NCBI RefSeq assembly: GCF_900107275.1
Contig: NZ_FNPI01000004.1
Span: 62,001 to 126,000, forward strand
Length of the DNA stretch: 64,000 nt
Reading direction: 5' to 3'
From: Evansella caseinilytica
GTDB lineage: Bacteria > Bacillota > Bacilli > Bacillales > Salisediminibacteriaceae
Below the pieces are notes generated by a model. The model saw nothing but the letters and a program-made list of their open reading frames with translations. It ran no database searches and was not told the DNA's origin. How positions within the stretch are numbered: the stretch's first letter is position 1; each line of letters starts with the position of its first letter. This document shows, piece by piece, positions 17,575 to 27,214 of the stretch. The position numbers and the translations under genes are program-made.

Positions 17575-18864
17575 GTGAAAACAACAATTGCAGAAATAGG
17601 CAACTATGTCGGACAAACAGTTGTTATCGGAGCATGGCTGGCAAACAAGCGTTCCAGCGGCAAAATCGCTTTTCTTCAATTACGGGACGGCACCGGTTTT
17701 ATACAGGGCGTCGCAGTGAAAGCGGAAGTAGAAGAACATGTTTTTCGATTAGCAAAGGAACTGACACAGGAAAGCTCATTATATGTGACGGGTGTCGTCA
17801 GGGAAGACGAGCGTGCTCCGTCGGGGTTTGAACTGACGGTTCAGTCATTGGAACTGATTCACGAAGCTAAGGATTACCCGATTACACCGAAGGAGCACGG
17901 CACAGAATTTTTAATGGATCATCGCCATTTATGGTTACGGTCGAAGCGGCAGCACGCGATCATGAAAATCAGAAATGAAATTATCCGTGCTACATATGCG
18001 TTTTTTAACGAAAACGGATTTACAAAAGTGGATCCTCCAATATTAACCGGCAGCTCAGCCGAAGGAACAACCAATTTATTTCACACAAAATATTTTGATG
18101 AAGATGCTTATTTATCGCAAAGCGGCCAGCTTTACATGGAAGCTGCGGCAATGGCACTCGGCAAGGTGTTTTCCTTCGGGCCGACATTCCGGGCGGAGAA
18201 ATCGAAAACGAGACGCCACCTGATCGAATTTTGGATGATTGAGCCGGAAATGGCATTTATGGATCATGAGGACAGTTTAAAGGTTCAGGAATCATATGTG
18301 TCGTATCTCGTTCAGTCTGTATTAAGCAATTGTAAACTGGAGCTGGCGGCATTGCAAAGAGATACTACGAAGCTCGAGAATGTCGTTGCCCCATTTCCGC
18401 GGATTACTTACGATGAGGCGATTGAGCTTCTTCAGGAGGACGGGCATGAAATTCAGTGGGGGGAAGATTTCGGCGCGCCCCATGAAACGGCGATAGCAGA
18501 GAAATTTGATAAACCGGTATTTATTACTCATTATCCTGCGGAAATTAAGGCTTTTTATATGAAGCCTGATCCGAATCGGAACGATGTTGTTCTATGTGCC
18601 GATCTAATTGCTCCGGAAGGCTATGGAGAAATTATTGGCGGCAGTCAGCGGATCGACGACGAAGCATTGCTAAAGCAGCGATATGAAGAGCATCATTTGT
18701 CGGAGGAAGCCTACCGCTGGTATTTGGATTTGCGGAAATACGGCTCTGTACCGCATTCCGGCTTTGGACTTGGACTTGAACGCACCGTCGGCTGGATCTG
18801 TGGAACAGAGCATGTCCGGGAGACGATTCCGTTTCCACGCTTGCTGAACCGCCTGTATCCGTAA
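17575..18864 (+). CDS. asnS: Asparaginyl-tRNA synthetase
   Basis: 429 residues, class II aaRS. An N-terminal OB-fold anticodon-binding domain (~1-105, [20 protein letters not shown]) precedes the catalytic core with motif 2 ([16 protein letters not shown], ~202-217) and motif 3 ([15 protein letters not shown], ~397-411). Start GTG 17575 has GGAGGG upstream. A strong terminator follows. Asn rather than Asp specificity is inferred from length and chromosomal position. Confidence 0.96.
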   Translation: MKTTIAEIGNYVGQTVVIGAWLANKRSSGKIAFLQLRDGTGFIQGVAVKAEVEEHVFRLAKELTQESSLYVTGVVREDERAPSGFELTVQSLELIHEAKDYPITPKEHGTEFLMDHRHLWLRSKRQHAIMKIRNEIIRATYAFFNENGFTKVDPPILTGSSAEGTTNLFHTKYFDEDAYLSQSGQLYMEAAAMALGKVFSFGPTFRAEKSKTRRHLIEFWMIEPEMAFMDHEDSLKVQESYVSYLVQSVLSNCKLELAALQRDTTKLENVVAPFPRITYDEAIELLQEDGHEIQWGEDFGAPHETAIAEKFDKPVFITHYPAEIKAFYMKPDPNRNDVVLCADLIAPEGYGEIIGGSQRIDDEALLKQRYEEHHLSEEAYRWYLDLRKYGSVPHSGFGLGLERTVGWICGTEHVRETIPFPRLLNRLYP

Positions 18865-18886
18865 AAGCATCACAGGACAAAAAAAG

Positions 18887-18926
18887 AAAAGCCTCTTCCC
18901 AGCAATATTGTGTAAGAGGCTTTTTG
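18887..18926 (+). terminator. Terminator after asnS
   Basis: The stem AAAAGCCTCTT / AAGAGGCTTTT (18887-18897 and 18914-18924) continues into T-residues. Confidence 0.9.
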
Positions 18927-18990
18927 TCGTTGCCTTCTTCAGGATAACGTCGGGTGGAAATACTATTTCCTCAATGCCAGAGATGTCTCA

Positions 18991-19017
18991 TGTTATAATA
19001 GACATAAGCGCTGACAT
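18991..19017 (+). promoter_or_regulatory. Extended -10 promoter and cre-like box upstream of dnaD
   Basis: TGTTATAAT (18991-18999) is an extended -10. It is followed within a few bases by ATAAGCGCTGACAT (about 19004-19017), which resembles a CcpA cre site and shares the core AAGCGCTGACAT with 30701-30712. Overlap with the transcription start would imply repression; binding is not proven. Confidence 0.45.
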
Positions 19018-19082
19018 GAGGGTATTTTAAGACTTTGTCAATCGCAGTCACGCTGTGAACACCGGAGAGTGAGGTGGAAAGT

Positions 19083-19799
19083 ATGGATGAAAACATAATG
19101 CTGGAATTGTATATGGAGTCCCCCTTTACGATGCCGTCATCATTCATAAAAAATTATGTACAATTAGGATTGTCGGATCAGCAAATGATTGTGCTGATGC
19201 ACATTCGCCAATTCGCCCAGGAAGGAAATTATTTTCCGACGCCGACTGATTTGCAGCAACGGATGACGATCGATCAAGATCAATGTGCGAAAATTTTAAA
19301 AGAGCTGCTGAAAAAAGGTTTTTTAGGCATTGAAGAAAAACAGGATGCGGATGGTCGTCTGTCGGAAGCCTTTTCGCTGCAACCATTGTATGAAAAAGTC
19401 ATTCTTTATATAAATCATCAAAGCGTGGGTAAAGAGAAGTTTTCAAAGCAACAGGAAGAAGGGGAACTGTTCCGGCGTTTTGAAGAGGAGTTTTCCAGAC
19501 CGCTATCGCCGATGGAAGTAGAGATGATTTCAATGTGGCTTGACCAAGACAAGCATGAACCTAAAATGGTGGAAGCAGCATTGAGAGAAGCAGTTGTATC
19601 TTCAAAATTAAATTTCCGGTATATTGATCGAATTTTGTATGATTGGAAAAGAAACGGCATAAAAAGCTTGCAGCAGGCAAGAGAACACGGGGAACGGATA
19701 CGACATCATCAGCAGGCGAAAAGGGCGGAAACAACAATACCCGATACGGAAAAACAGCAAAAGCTTCGTCACCCTCAGTATAATTGGCTAAAGAATTAA
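19083..19799 (+). CDS. dnaD: DNA replication initiation protein DnaD
   Basis: 238 residues, close to the usual 232. The N-terminal winged helix has FPTPTDLQQRMT and the C-terminal DnaD/DnaB2 domain ends in the FRYIDRILYDWKRNGIKS signature (~180-197). It acts in PriA/DnaA-dependent helicase loading in Firmicutes. ATG 19083 is chosen over GTG 19074 because AGTGAGG (19068-19074) is spaced 8 bp from it. The stop region is followed by nth, whose ribosome binding site begins 10 bp later. Confidence 0.95.
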   Translation: MDENIMLELYMESPFTMPSSFIKNYVQLGLSDQQMIVLMHIRQFAQEGNYFPTPTDLQQRMTIDQDQCAKILKELLKKGFLGIEEKQDADGRLSEAFSLQPLYEKVILYINHQSVGKEKFSKQQEEGELFRRFEEEFSRPLSPMEVEMISMWLDQDKHEPKMVEAALREAVVSSKLNFRYIDRILYDWKRNGIKSLQQAREHGERIRHHQQAKRAETTIPDTEKQQKLRHPQYNWLKN

Positions 19800-19822
19800 T
19801 TCTGGCAGTGGAGGATAAATGG

Positions 19823-20500
19823 ATGTTAACCAATAAGGAAATCAGGCATGTATTAAATACAATCGGGGAGATGTTCCCCGACGCGGAATGTGAATTAACC
19901 CATTCCAACCCGTTTGAACTGACAATCGCCGTTTTATTGTCAGCGCAATGTACAGACGCGCTTGTGAACAAAGTGACGCCCAAGTTGTTTGCTAAATATC
20001 AGTCTCCGGAGGATTACATACAGGTGCCTTTGGAGGAATTAGAGAATGATATTCGTTCCATTGGACTTTTTCGAAGTAAAGCGAAGAACATGAAAAAACT
20101 CTGTCAATCGTTGATCGAGGATTATGGAGGTGAAGTGCCGAGGGAGAAGTCGGAGCTTGTCAAGCTTGCGGGAGTAGGGCGGAAAACTGCCAACGTTGTA
20201 GCTTCGGTAGCCTTCGGCGAACCGGCGATTGCGGTTGATACCCATGTGGAGCGGGTATCGAAGCGGCTCGGTATTTGCCGTTGGAAGGATTCAGTACTTG
20301 AAGTGGAAAAGACATTGATGCGCAAAATTCCTGAGGAAGAATGGTCGATTTCTCATCACCGGTTTATTTTTTTCGGGAGATATCATTGTAAAGCGCAGTC
20401 TCCGCAATGTACGGAATGCCCGCTGCTCGATATATGCAGGGAAGGAAAGAAGCGGCTGAAAAAGCGGGGTGTGGGAATCAATGTCCAAGCAATCCGTTAA
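19823..20500 (+). CDS. nth: Endonuclease III
   Basis: 225-residue HhH-GPD DNA glycosylase/AP lyase removing oxidised pyrimidines. The LLSAQCTDALVNKVTP motif (~36-51), the helix-hairpin-helix KLAGVGRKTANVV with the catalytic Lys, and VDTHVERVSKRLG with the catalytic Asp are present. The C-terminal iron-sulfur motif is intact: C-X6-C-X2-C-X5-C in HCKAQSPQCTECPLLDIC. ATG 19823 has TGGAGG at 19809-19814. It overlaps the start of ypoC by 20 bp. Confidence 0.96.
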   Translation: MLTNKEIRHVLNTIGEMFPDAECELTHSNPFELTIAVLLSAQCTDALVNKVTPKLFAKYQSPEDYIQVPLEELENDIRSIGLFRSKAKNMKKLCQSLIEDYGGEVPREKSELVKLAGVGRKTANVVASVAFGEPAIAVDTHVERVSKRLGICRWKDSVLEVEKTLMRKIPEEEWSISHHRFIFFGRYHCKAQSPQCTECPLLDICREGKKRLKKRGVGINVQAIR

Positions 20501-21020
20501 TATTCCATCTGATTTTTGTCAGCCGCCTTTTTACTCTGAAGGGGAGACAATCGCCAGCGATCTTCTCCGTTCCTCTTCTAATCCAATAGTAGCTTGGGAG
20601 AAAGGCTTGTTTGTAGTAGATATTGCTTATGAACGGGGGATGTATCCGGAGGACGTATTGCCGCCTTGGAAACGTGCAGAGGAGTTCATCAAACCAGCTG
20701 TAAACAGCTGGGAACAGCGTGGTGTCGTTACATTAACCCAATGTTTCAAAGAAAGAAACCGGCACGGTGCAAAGCCGATGATGCTGTCTTACTGCGCCAT
20801 TTATATCCAGCTGATGCATTGGATTAACGAAGAGCCGGTAAGATCCTTACAGACTGTCCCTGAATACTTGAAAAGCATGCCTTATGCGCCGATGAACCTT
20901 GAAGAGCGGCTGTTCTTTATCTTACAAGCACCGGACCACCATCACGCATTTACAACGCTGATGCAATTATTTTCAGAGTCGGTAAAAAAATGGGCTGTCT
21001 TTCAACTGCGAAATAAGTGA
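20481..21020 (+). CDS. ypoC: YpoC-like protein
   Basis: 179 residues, mostly helical, with PPWKRAEEFIKPAVNSWEQR (~59-78) and YCAIYIQLMHWINEEPV (~98-114). No membrane segment. It overlaps nth and occupies the B. subtilis ypoC place between nth and ponA; similarity to YpoC is judged mainly on context, length and these Trp-containing motifs. Function unknown. ATG 20481 is preferred to GTG 20469, with GGGG at 20466-20469 as ribosome binding site. Confidence 0.7.
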   Translation: MSKQSVNIPSDFCQPPFYSEGETIASDLLRSSSNPIVAWEKGLFVVDIAYERGMYPEDVLPPWKRAEEFIKPAVNSWEQRGVVTLTQCFKERNRHGAKPMMLSYCAIYIQLMHWINEEPVRSLQTVPEYLKSMPYAPMNLEERLFFILQAPDHHHAFTTLMQLFSESVKKWAVFQLRNK

Positions 21021-21052
21021 TGAAAAACATGAAAATTACTGTCGCACTTCTA

Positions 21053-21081
21053 TTACCAATATGATAGTATATACTTATAAT
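21053..21081 (+). promoter_or_regulatory. Sigma-A promoter of the coiled-coil gene
   Basis: TTACCA (21053-21058) and TATAAT (21076-21081) with 17-bp spacing, 75 bp upstream of the ATG at 21156. The gene therefore has its own transcript. Confidence 0.65.
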
Positions 21082-21155
21082 TGGAAAATATTTAGTTACA
21101 ATGGCACGGGTAGTTTGAAGGTCCTCTTAAATAAAGTAAAGGAGAGATAGGAGAA

Positions 21156-21695
21156 ATGGAGGAAATTAAAGGTTTGTTAGGCAACATCCTAGGTGAACTG
21201 ACAGAAGTAAAAAGTGGCGTTCAAGGATTAAGTGACAAGGTCGACAGTTTGGAAAACAAGGTCGACAGCTTGGAAAACAAGGTCGACAGCTTGGAAAGCA
21301 GATTCGGCGGCTTGGAAAACAAGGTCGACGGCTTGGAAAGAAGATTCGGCGGCTTGGAAAACAAGGTCGACGGCTTGGAAAGTAGATTCGACGGCTTGGA
21401 AAACAAGGTCGACGGCTTGGAAAGTAGATTTGACGGCTTGGAAAACAAGGTCGACGGCTTGGAAAGTAGATTTGACGGCTTGGAACATGAGTTAAGGGAG
21501 TTTAAGAAAGAGACAGAGGAACGGTTGGTAAGAATTGAAACAAACCAAGAGCAAGATGTGAAGATACTTTTAAAAGAAATAAAAACTGTTTCAGGAAAAG
21601 TAGCTAAAAACGAATTTAATGTACAAGCACTCAACAGCAGATTATTTAAGCTGGAAAGTGATGTCGAGCAATTAAAAGAGAAAGTGGCAGATTGA
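21156..21695 (+). CDS. Heptad-repeat coiled-coil protein
   Basis: 179 residues. Residues ~28-108 are a near-perfect heptad repeat alternating LENKVDG/S and LESRFDG/G, paired into 14-residue units (42 bp at DNA level, about six copies between 21238 and 21486). The rest (~110-179) is also coiled-coil but not repetitive (LVRIETNQEQDVKILLKEIK). No signal peptide, membrane segment or enzymatic motif. AGGAGA-type ribosome binding sites precede ATG 21156. It stands alone between ypoC and ponA, where B. subtilis has no such gene. Function unknown; a parallel oligomeric rod is likely. Confidence 0.8.
   Translation: MEEIKGLLGNILGELTEVKSGVQGLSDKVDSLENKVDSLENKVDSLESRFGGLENKVDGLERRFGGLENKVDGLESRFDGLENKVDGLESRFDGLENKVDGLESRFDGLEHELREFKKETEERLVRIETNQEQDVKILLKEIKTVSGKVAKNEFNVQALNSRLFKLESDVEQLKEKVAD
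21238..21486 (+). repeat. In-frame 42-bp tandem repeats inside the coiled-coil gene
   Basis: The sequence alternates GGCTTGGAAAACAAGGTCGAC and GGCTTGGAAAGTAGATT(C/T)GAC-type 21-mers; neighbouring copies are almost identical at the nucleotide level. This suggests recent expansion by slippage or recombination, and length variation between strains. Confidence 0.85.
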
Positions 21696-22001
21696 AGCTA
21701 GAAAAAAGCAAGAAGCAATTCTCACAGCACGAATAATTTTATGTTTACACTGAACTTGACAAATAAGGAAATCATTTTTCAAAGCAAGCCGAGAGCCTCA
21801 AAAGATAAAGATGAACGTTTCCTGGTTTAAGAAAAACGTCGATTTTTCCTCAGGGTTCACATTTTCGTGAAATCATCACGTTAAATGAACCACTATCGCA
21901 ACGAATATCTCTTACCTCATCGATTACACTCAGACAAATAGAACAATATTTAGGGTGTCTCAAAAGGCAAAGCCTTTCGAAACACCCTTGAGACAATCAA
22001 A
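21696..22001. other. Gene-free gap between convergent coiled-coil gene and ponA
   Basis: 306 bp. Apart from the terminator hairpin at 21953-21987 I see no gene, promoter or repeat I can support. Confidence 0.5.
21953..21987 (-). terminator. Terminator-like hairpin downstream of ponA, family C
   Basis: GGGTGTCTCAAAAGGC (21953-21968) pairs with GCCTTTCGAAACACCC (21972-21987), with two mismatches. The same core, GGGTGT..CTCAAAAGG, forms the hairpin at 28414-28461. Confidence 0.75.
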
Positions 22002-24707
22002 CTAAAATAATCTTACTGGTAAATGTTCCATACTCCATGTATTCGTCAAGCGAGATGGTGAGCGGCCGATTAGAGCTAAGGCCGAGAACCGTTCTTGGTA
22101 CGGCGCTGCTTGGGTGAGATCATCACTGTCTTGATCACCATTTGATTCGTCGTCCGTACCATTATCCTCGTTTGTATTATCGTCGCCGTTGCCATCGTCG
22201 TTTGTTTCGCCATCATCTTCGTTATCGTCCGGCGGTGTTTCTTCTTGCTCCGGCGGCGTTTCTTCCTCATTCTGTTCCTCTTCATCGGTGCTGTCGTCAT
22301 CCTCACCATCAATTTCCTCTTCCGGCACAGTTACTTGAACGGAAGCAGGGTCGCTTGTTAATCCTTCATCAGAATTGGAAACGGCGGTGACTCTGATGGT
22401 ATAGGTTGTACCGTAATCCGGATTGTTAATTACATACTGCATGTCATTTGTAACATCAAGGGTAGTGAAGTCTCCGCCTTCACCGCTTTGAACCTCAAGC
22501 TTAAAGCTGAACAAATCACGGTATTCCTCTGGATAATTCCAGCTGATATAGATAGCGTGTTCCTCTTCGCGGTAAGCTGCGTTCAAGCTTTGGACTGAAT
22601 CAGCAGTAATGAATTCCTCAGATTCTTTTGTCGGTTCTGTACCGCGGACAAAGTACTCGTAAATGATTTCGCTGCTAGGAGTGAAATCACTAGGCAGCAA
22701 TCCGGTAGAACGCTCGATCCCTACTTTGACTACTGAATCAGGCATTTCGAAATCCGCTGCTTCCCGGCCTTCATGGGCGTATGTCATTACTTCTTTGAAT
22801 AAAAGCCGCGCAATCTGACCTTCCGTTGATCCGGAGCTTGTGTCAATATAGCCGTCTTCATTGTTGGCATACCCTGTCCATACCGATGCCGTCAATTCGG
22901 TGGAATAACCGACAAACCATGAATCTTTAATCCCGTTTTGAATATTGTATTTTTGTTTTTCCTCTTCCGAATAGTTGGAGGAACCTGTTTTTCCGGCGAT
23001 CGGCACACCAGGAACGGCCGCTAATCTTCCTGTTCCCTCGGAGCCTTCCACAACGGTCTTCATGACGTCGGTAACGATAAACGCGGTGTAATCATTCATC
23101 GCTACCACCGGCTCCGGTGTCAGATCGATGACATGCCCGTCAAGGAACTCAATTTTGGTAACGGTATGAGGCTCGTTGTAAACACCGTTGTTACCGAAAG
23201 CTCCGTAAGCCCCAGCCATCTGGAAGGAAGACACGCCGGTTGCAAAGCCGCCGATGGAATACGCTTCTTGGATCTCATCCAATTCGAGGCCAAGCTGTTC
23301 GCCGAATTTCTTTGCGTCTTCGATGCCGACTTCCTGAAAGGCTTTGACTGCCGGCACATTTCGTGAAGTTTCCATCGCTTTTCTCATTGAGATGGTTCCA
23401 AGGTACTGACGGTCATAGTTATTGACCGGCGTTCCGTCGGAATACGTATGCGGCTCGTCAACTAGCTGTTGATAAGTTGACCACTTGAATTTGTCGACGG
23501 CGGGACCGTAGTCCAAGATCGGTTTAATCGATGATCCCGGAGATCTTCGCGGATTCGTTGCCCAGTTCCAGCTTCTTACTCCTTCGGCAGGTTCCCTGAA
23601 GCCGCCGATAGCCAGTACTTCTCCGGTTTTAGTATCCATCAATGTGATTCCGGCTTGATATTTATCGTCAGGAAATTCGATGACATCCCCTGATTGCATC
23701 ACATGCTCAACATGTTTCTGCAAATCCTGATCAAGCGTCGTGTAAATCTTTAATCCGGTTGTATAAATGTCCGAAGCTTCGATGCCGTCAATCGCTTCGA
23801 CTTCATTTAGCACCTGGTCGATAAATGCCTGATAAGGATGTGCTTCCCGTTCGCTTTTTTGCAGCTGTTCTTCGATCGGTACGTTTCGGGCTGCTTCCGC
23901 GTCCTCGGTGGAAATTTTTTCGTATTTTTCCATCAGGCTGATAACGGTATTTCGCCTTGTTTCGGCTGCTTCCGGATTATTGAACGGGTTGTAATAATTC
24001 GGCCTTTGCGGTATACCGGCGAGGAGCGCCGCATCCTCGATCGTCAGTTCCGACAGTTCCTTGCTGAAGTAGTAATCTGCCGCTTCCACAACGCCATAGC
24101 GGGAATCCGAATAATAAATCGCATTCAAATACATTTCGAGAATTTGATCTTTCGTATACTTTTGCTCCAGGCGGATAGCTAAGTATTGTTCCTGCAACTT
24201 ACGTGTCCACGTTTTATCCATTGACAAAAACAAATTTTTAACTACCTGCTGCGTAATCGTGCTGGCACCTTCGCTTCCGAAGCCGCTTGTAATATTGGAG
24301 ATGATCGCTCCTCCGATCCGGCGAAGGTCAAGTCCGAAATGATCGTAGAAACGAATATCTTCTACGGACAGAACGGCATCCTTCAGTACATCGGGCACCT
24401 CGTCAATATCTGCGGAACGGCGATTTTCTGCAGCTTGAAGAATTGTAATCAGCTCGCCGTCATTATCAAATATCTGCGGGTTTTGCGCCAGTTTCAGCTT
24501 GTCGGGATCAAGCTCAGGTGCGTTCTTAATAATGGCAAAAACGGTTATCCCGCCCGCCAGTATTGCCAGAAGTGTGATGATTCCAAGCGTCATGAAGATT
24601 TTTTTCGCTAAGCTTTTTTTCTTTATCTTTTTCTTTGTTCCGTCTGGTTTTTTAGATTGATTCTGCCTTTGTTTTCGTTCTTGTCTTGAACGATAGTTTT
24701 CTGACAT
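22002..24707 (-). CDS. ponA: Class A penicillin-binding protein 1
   Basis: 901 residues. A basic cytoplasmic N-terminus and one membrane helix (~38-60) precede the GT51 transglycosylase with the catalytic VEDIRFYDHFG (~115). The transpeptidase has SPGSSIKP (SxxK, ~390), TSRN (SxN) and AGKTGSSNY (KTG, ~572). A fibronectin type III-like domain (~690-790) and a long Asp/Glu linker follow. The final ~35 residues (APYQERFSALALIGRSPSRL onward) are neither acidic nor typical. ATG 24707 is chosen because AAAGGAAG lies upstream; longer readings overlap recU's promoter-side region. It polymerises and crosslinks peptidoglycan and is co-transcribed with recU. Confidence 0.95.
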   Translation of the reverse strand: MSENYRSRQERKQRQNQSKKPDGTKKKIKKKSLAKKIFMTLGIITLLAILAGGITVFAIIKNAPELDPDKLKLAQNPQIFDNDGELITILQAAENRRSADIDEVPDVLKDAVLSVEDIRFYDHFGLDLRRIGGAIISNITSGFGSEGASTITQQVVKNLFLSMDKTWTRKLQEQYLAIRLEQKYTKDQILEMYLNAIYYSDSRYGVVEAADYYFSKELSELTIEDAALLAGIPQRPNYYNPFNNPEAAETRRNTVISLMEKYEKISTEDAEAARNVPIEEQLQKSEREAHPYQAFIDQVLNEVEAIDGIEASDIYTTGLKIYTTLDQDLQKHVEHVMQSGDVIEFPDDKYQAGITLMDTKTGEVLAIGGFREPAEGVRSWNWATNPRRSPGSSIKPILDYGPAVDKFKWSTYQQLVDEPHTYSDGTPVNNYDRQYLGTISMRKAMETSRNVPAVKAFQEVGIEDAKKFGEQLGLELDEIQEAYSIGGFATGVSSFQMAGAYGAFGNNGVYNEPHTVTKIEFLDGHVIDLTPEPVVAMNDYTAFIVTDVMKTVVEGSEGTGRLAAVPGVPIAGKTGSSNYSEEEKQKYNIQNGIKDSWFVGYSTELTASVWTGYANNEDGYIDTSSGSTEGQIARLLFKEVMTYAHEGREAADFEMPDSVVKVGIERSTGLLPSDFTPSSEIIYEYFVRGTEPTKESEEFITADSVQSLNAAYREEEHAIYISWNYPEEYRDLFSFKLEVQSGEGGDFTTLDVTNDMQYVINNPDYGTTYTIRVTAVSNSDEGLTSDPASVQVTVPEEEIDGEDDDSTDEEEQNEEETPPEQEETPPDDNEDDGETNDDGNGDDNTNEDNGTDDESNGDQDSDDLTQAAPYQERFSALALIGRSPSRLTNTWSMEHLPVRLF

Positions 24708-24746
24708 TGTGCATCTTCCTTTCAGATACAGCTGTTCTATCAATAT

Positions 24747-25343
24747 CTACATCATTTTATCAAGAATTTTTAGATAGTCAATCCTTGGATGAAATCCAAT
24801 GGGAATTTGAGTACCCATTCGTTCAATATCTATTTTCGGGATCGACTTTCTATTCGTACCGGTATGCTTAAAATACGGAAGCAAGTCTCTGGCAAACACG
24901 AAATAAACTTCATCATGAAACGAAAAACGCAGGAGTGTAAAAGCAATTCCCCCATGCTCGATAACTTGTTCCATGTGTGTGACTTGGTGATCATGAAAGT
25001 TTTTTAATGGAAAATTTGTTTTATTTTTTGTTTCCTTCACCTCAAAATCAATATATTTTCCTTTGTAAACACCATTGTAATCTGTTGTAGACGGCTTTTT
25101 GAAATAAGCTTCGGTAACGACTGCCGCGCTGCGTTTAGGATAATGAACGTTTACGATTTGCAGCGGGGTAGGTTTTTTATGGATGACTGCGATTCCATGA
25201 GAGCGGTAGTATTCATTTGTCTCGTTAATGTCCCCTTCAAGGGTCATTCCCCGGTTGCTGAACCGCTCATCCTTTTTGACGACATTTTTTTTAGAAAAGG
25301 TTCGTTTTGGCTGAAATTTTTTTCCGTTCGGGTAACGAAGCAT
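24747..25343 (-). CDS. recU: Holliday junction resolvase RecU
   Basis: 198 residues, normal RecU size. The PD-(D/E)XK-like core is visible as [19 protein letters not shown] (~87-105), preceded by [16 protein letters not shown]; the C-terminus has [11 protein letters not shown]. It resolves four-way junctions in recombination and chromosome segregation. ATG 25343 (LRYPNGKKF after Met) has AAGGAAG upstream on the minus strand. It lies 39 bp upstream of ponA, the conserved recU-ponA operon of Firmicutes. Confidence 0.95.
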   Translation of the reverse strand: MLRYPNGKKFQPKRTFSKKNVVKKDERFSNRGMTLEGDINETNEYYRSHGIAVIHKKPTPLQIVNVHYPKRSAAVVTEAYFKKPSTTDYNGVYKGKYIDFEVKETKNKTNFPLKNFHDHQVTHMEQVIEHGGIAFTLLRFSFHDEVYFVFARDLLPYFKHTGTNRKSIPKIDIERMGTQIPIGFHPRIDYLKILDKMM

Positions 25344-25467
25344 TGGTATTTCACTTCCTTTATCTATACAAACCATCACTATATCATACCATAAGTTTAA
25401 AAAGAGCAGAATAGATACGGGTAACTATTTTATGTGAAAGTATGTGTCCAGTAAGGAGAAATAGCAC

Positions 25468-26436
25468 ATGGATAGGACAGCTTTGAATGGCATCATTCAC
25501 TTAATAAAGATAGAGACGTTACAGAATAACATCGATAATCTTAGCCGCACAGATGCATATAAACGGTATTTTTTACGCAACTCGGAAATTTCCTGGGCAT
25601 ATTTGGCGAGCATGGTATCGAGGAATGCCGGCTGGAATATGAGCGACCTTTGGAGCAAGCCGTTTACTGCTTTGCTTAATCCTGAGAAGCGGCGGCATTT
25701 ATTTATCACATATGAACGAGCAAACTGGCTGATTTTTTCAGATGCCTATCCGCAACTGCTTGTATATGAGTGGTCGAAAAAATACGGGACGAGTTTCTTT
25801 CATTTATTGCCGCTGTTTGGTGTATCGGAATGGATGAGGCAGCAGTGGGAGCAATTTTGGATAAAGAAGGACAAAACGTTGTTGCTGCAGGCCTTAATTA
25901 TTAACGAACAACACCTCATTCAGGAGCCGGTGATCGAATCGCCGTTTTTTCAGCACAATGTTTTCAACGATCTCGACTACCTTCTGCAGGAAAGGCTGCA
26001 TTTCAGTGTTGTTGTTCTTCCCACCTTTGATGGAGATATTTTCGGACGCTCGGTAAAAAATTTTTTAAAGGTGGAGAGAAGGGTAAAGCTCGGCAAAGAA
26101 TTGGCATGGATATTGTTCCATTCCAAGGAAAGAAAACGTATTTTTCACTATTTTTGTCTTGGGGAGTTCACTGGTTCCCGCAACGACTATCGTAAGTGGC
26201 AGACTGTTCACTTACCGCAAACCCCGATGTTGAAGTATATTTATCCTTATGTTTATCATGAAGATAATCGCAGGGCGGACTGGTCGAGGAAGAAAAGGTT
26301 TTCACCGGACCGATTGCTGCGGGAGCCATGGAAACCTCCGCGCAAGTATGAACTGACAGGCTGGTATGAACGCAAGCAGCAGCAACTGATGCTTGCAGCT
26401 GCGCTTTTCAGGATTGTTGGAAAAAAGAACGGATAG
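25468..26436 (+). CDS. yppC: DUF2515 family protein, YppC-like
   Basis: 322 residues, divergent from recU as in B. subtilis. Aromatic-rich helical protein with SRTDAYKRYFLRN (~25-37), SWAYLASMVSRNAGWNMSDL (~41-60) and FHSKERKRIFHYF (~213-225), typical of the DUF2515 family. No signal peptide or membrane segment is evident. Function unknown. An AAGGAGA site precedes ATG 25468. Family recognised by motifs and context. Confidence 0.8.
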   Translation: MDRTALNGIIHLIKIETLQNNIDNLSRTDAYKRYFLRNSEISWAYLASMVSRNAGWNMSDLWSKPFTALLNPEKRRHLFITYERANWLIFSDAYPQLLVYEWSKKYGTSFFHLLPLFGVSEWMRQQWEQFWIKKDKTLLLQALIINEQHLIQEPVIESPFFQHNVFNDLDYLLQERLHFSVVVLPTFDGDIFGRSVKNFLKVERRVKLGKELAWILFHSKERKRIFHYFCLGEFTGSRNDYRKWQTVHLPQTPMLKYIYPYVYHEDNRRADWSRKKRFSPDRLLREPWKPPRKYELTGWYERKQQQLMLAAALFRIVGKKNG

Positions 26437-26683
26437 GGGAGAGTTTAAAAAGGGACGATGGAATACCAGTGTCTTTACTGCCAATGGTTTAGTGATGCCG
26501 CAATCGGCGGCGGATAAAAGACCGGCCTGCTATGAACACTCCTATGGAATAAAACCTGCGGAAAAAACAATTGTCGAATCCCATTTTCTTTGATGAATGA
26601 TAACTAGTTTTGTCAAAGGCAAAGGTGCTTTTCTTCAGCGCGGAGAATATAGCAATAAATAAGGGAGAAAGGGGAAGGTAGTA

Positions 26684-27214
26684 ATGGAGAATGCATGGAA
26701 AACGAAAGATGTTGCGACGGAGCTCGGAGTAACTCAAAAGACAATACGCCGGTGGATTAATCATTTTCAGCTGAAGTGTGATGTTAATGAAAAGGGTCAT
26801 TATTTAATTAATGAAGATATGCACCGGAAGCTTGTTGATATTCATAAGCAATTGGAAGCCGGCAAAACGCTGCAAATGGTTTCGCCGGAAGCATTAGAAA
26901 AAGCAACGCAGGCAAACGGTCGCATGGTGTCTTCCCGCCAGCTTGATGACAGGTTCAGCAAGCTTTTGCTGCAGATTGATCAACTGGATCGCAAACTGCA
27001 GGGCAAAGCAAGCGAGGTTGTCGAGATTCAAATGTTCCAGCATCGCCAAGAAATCGATGAACTAACGGGAGAGTTGGAAAAATTAACGCATCGTCTGGAA
27101 TATTTAGAAAAAATTATCAACGAGAAAGCGGAGAAGGTTGTCATGCTGCAAAGCAGAGCGCAAGCAATGGATAAGAGCAGGAGAAAGCGTTTTGCCAACA
27201 TTTTCAGCTTTTAG
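26684..27214 (+). CDS. racA: RacA-like DNA-binding, coiled-coil protein
   Basis: 176 residues. An N-terminal MerR-type helix-turn-helix (~4-45: WKTKDVATELGVTQKTIRRW) with GHYLINEDMHRKL is followed by a linker and a long coiled coil (~85-160), ending in a basic tail (KSRRKRFANIFSF). This architecture is that of RacA, which anchors the chromosome to the pole during sporulation through DivIVA. The B. subtilis gene is elsewhere (ywk region), so the assignment rests on architecture; another MerR-coiled-coil protein is possible. The TAG stop lies inside the terminus of the repeat that follows. Confidence 0.65.
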   Translation: MENAWKTKDVATELGVTQKTIRRWINHFQLKCDVNEKGHYLINEDMHRKLVDIHKQLEAGKTLQMVSPEALEKATQANGRMVSSRQLDDRFSKLLLQIDQLDRKLQGKASEVVEIQMFQHRQEIDELTGELEKLTHRLEYLEKIINEKAEKVVMLQSRAQAMDKSRRKRFANIFSF

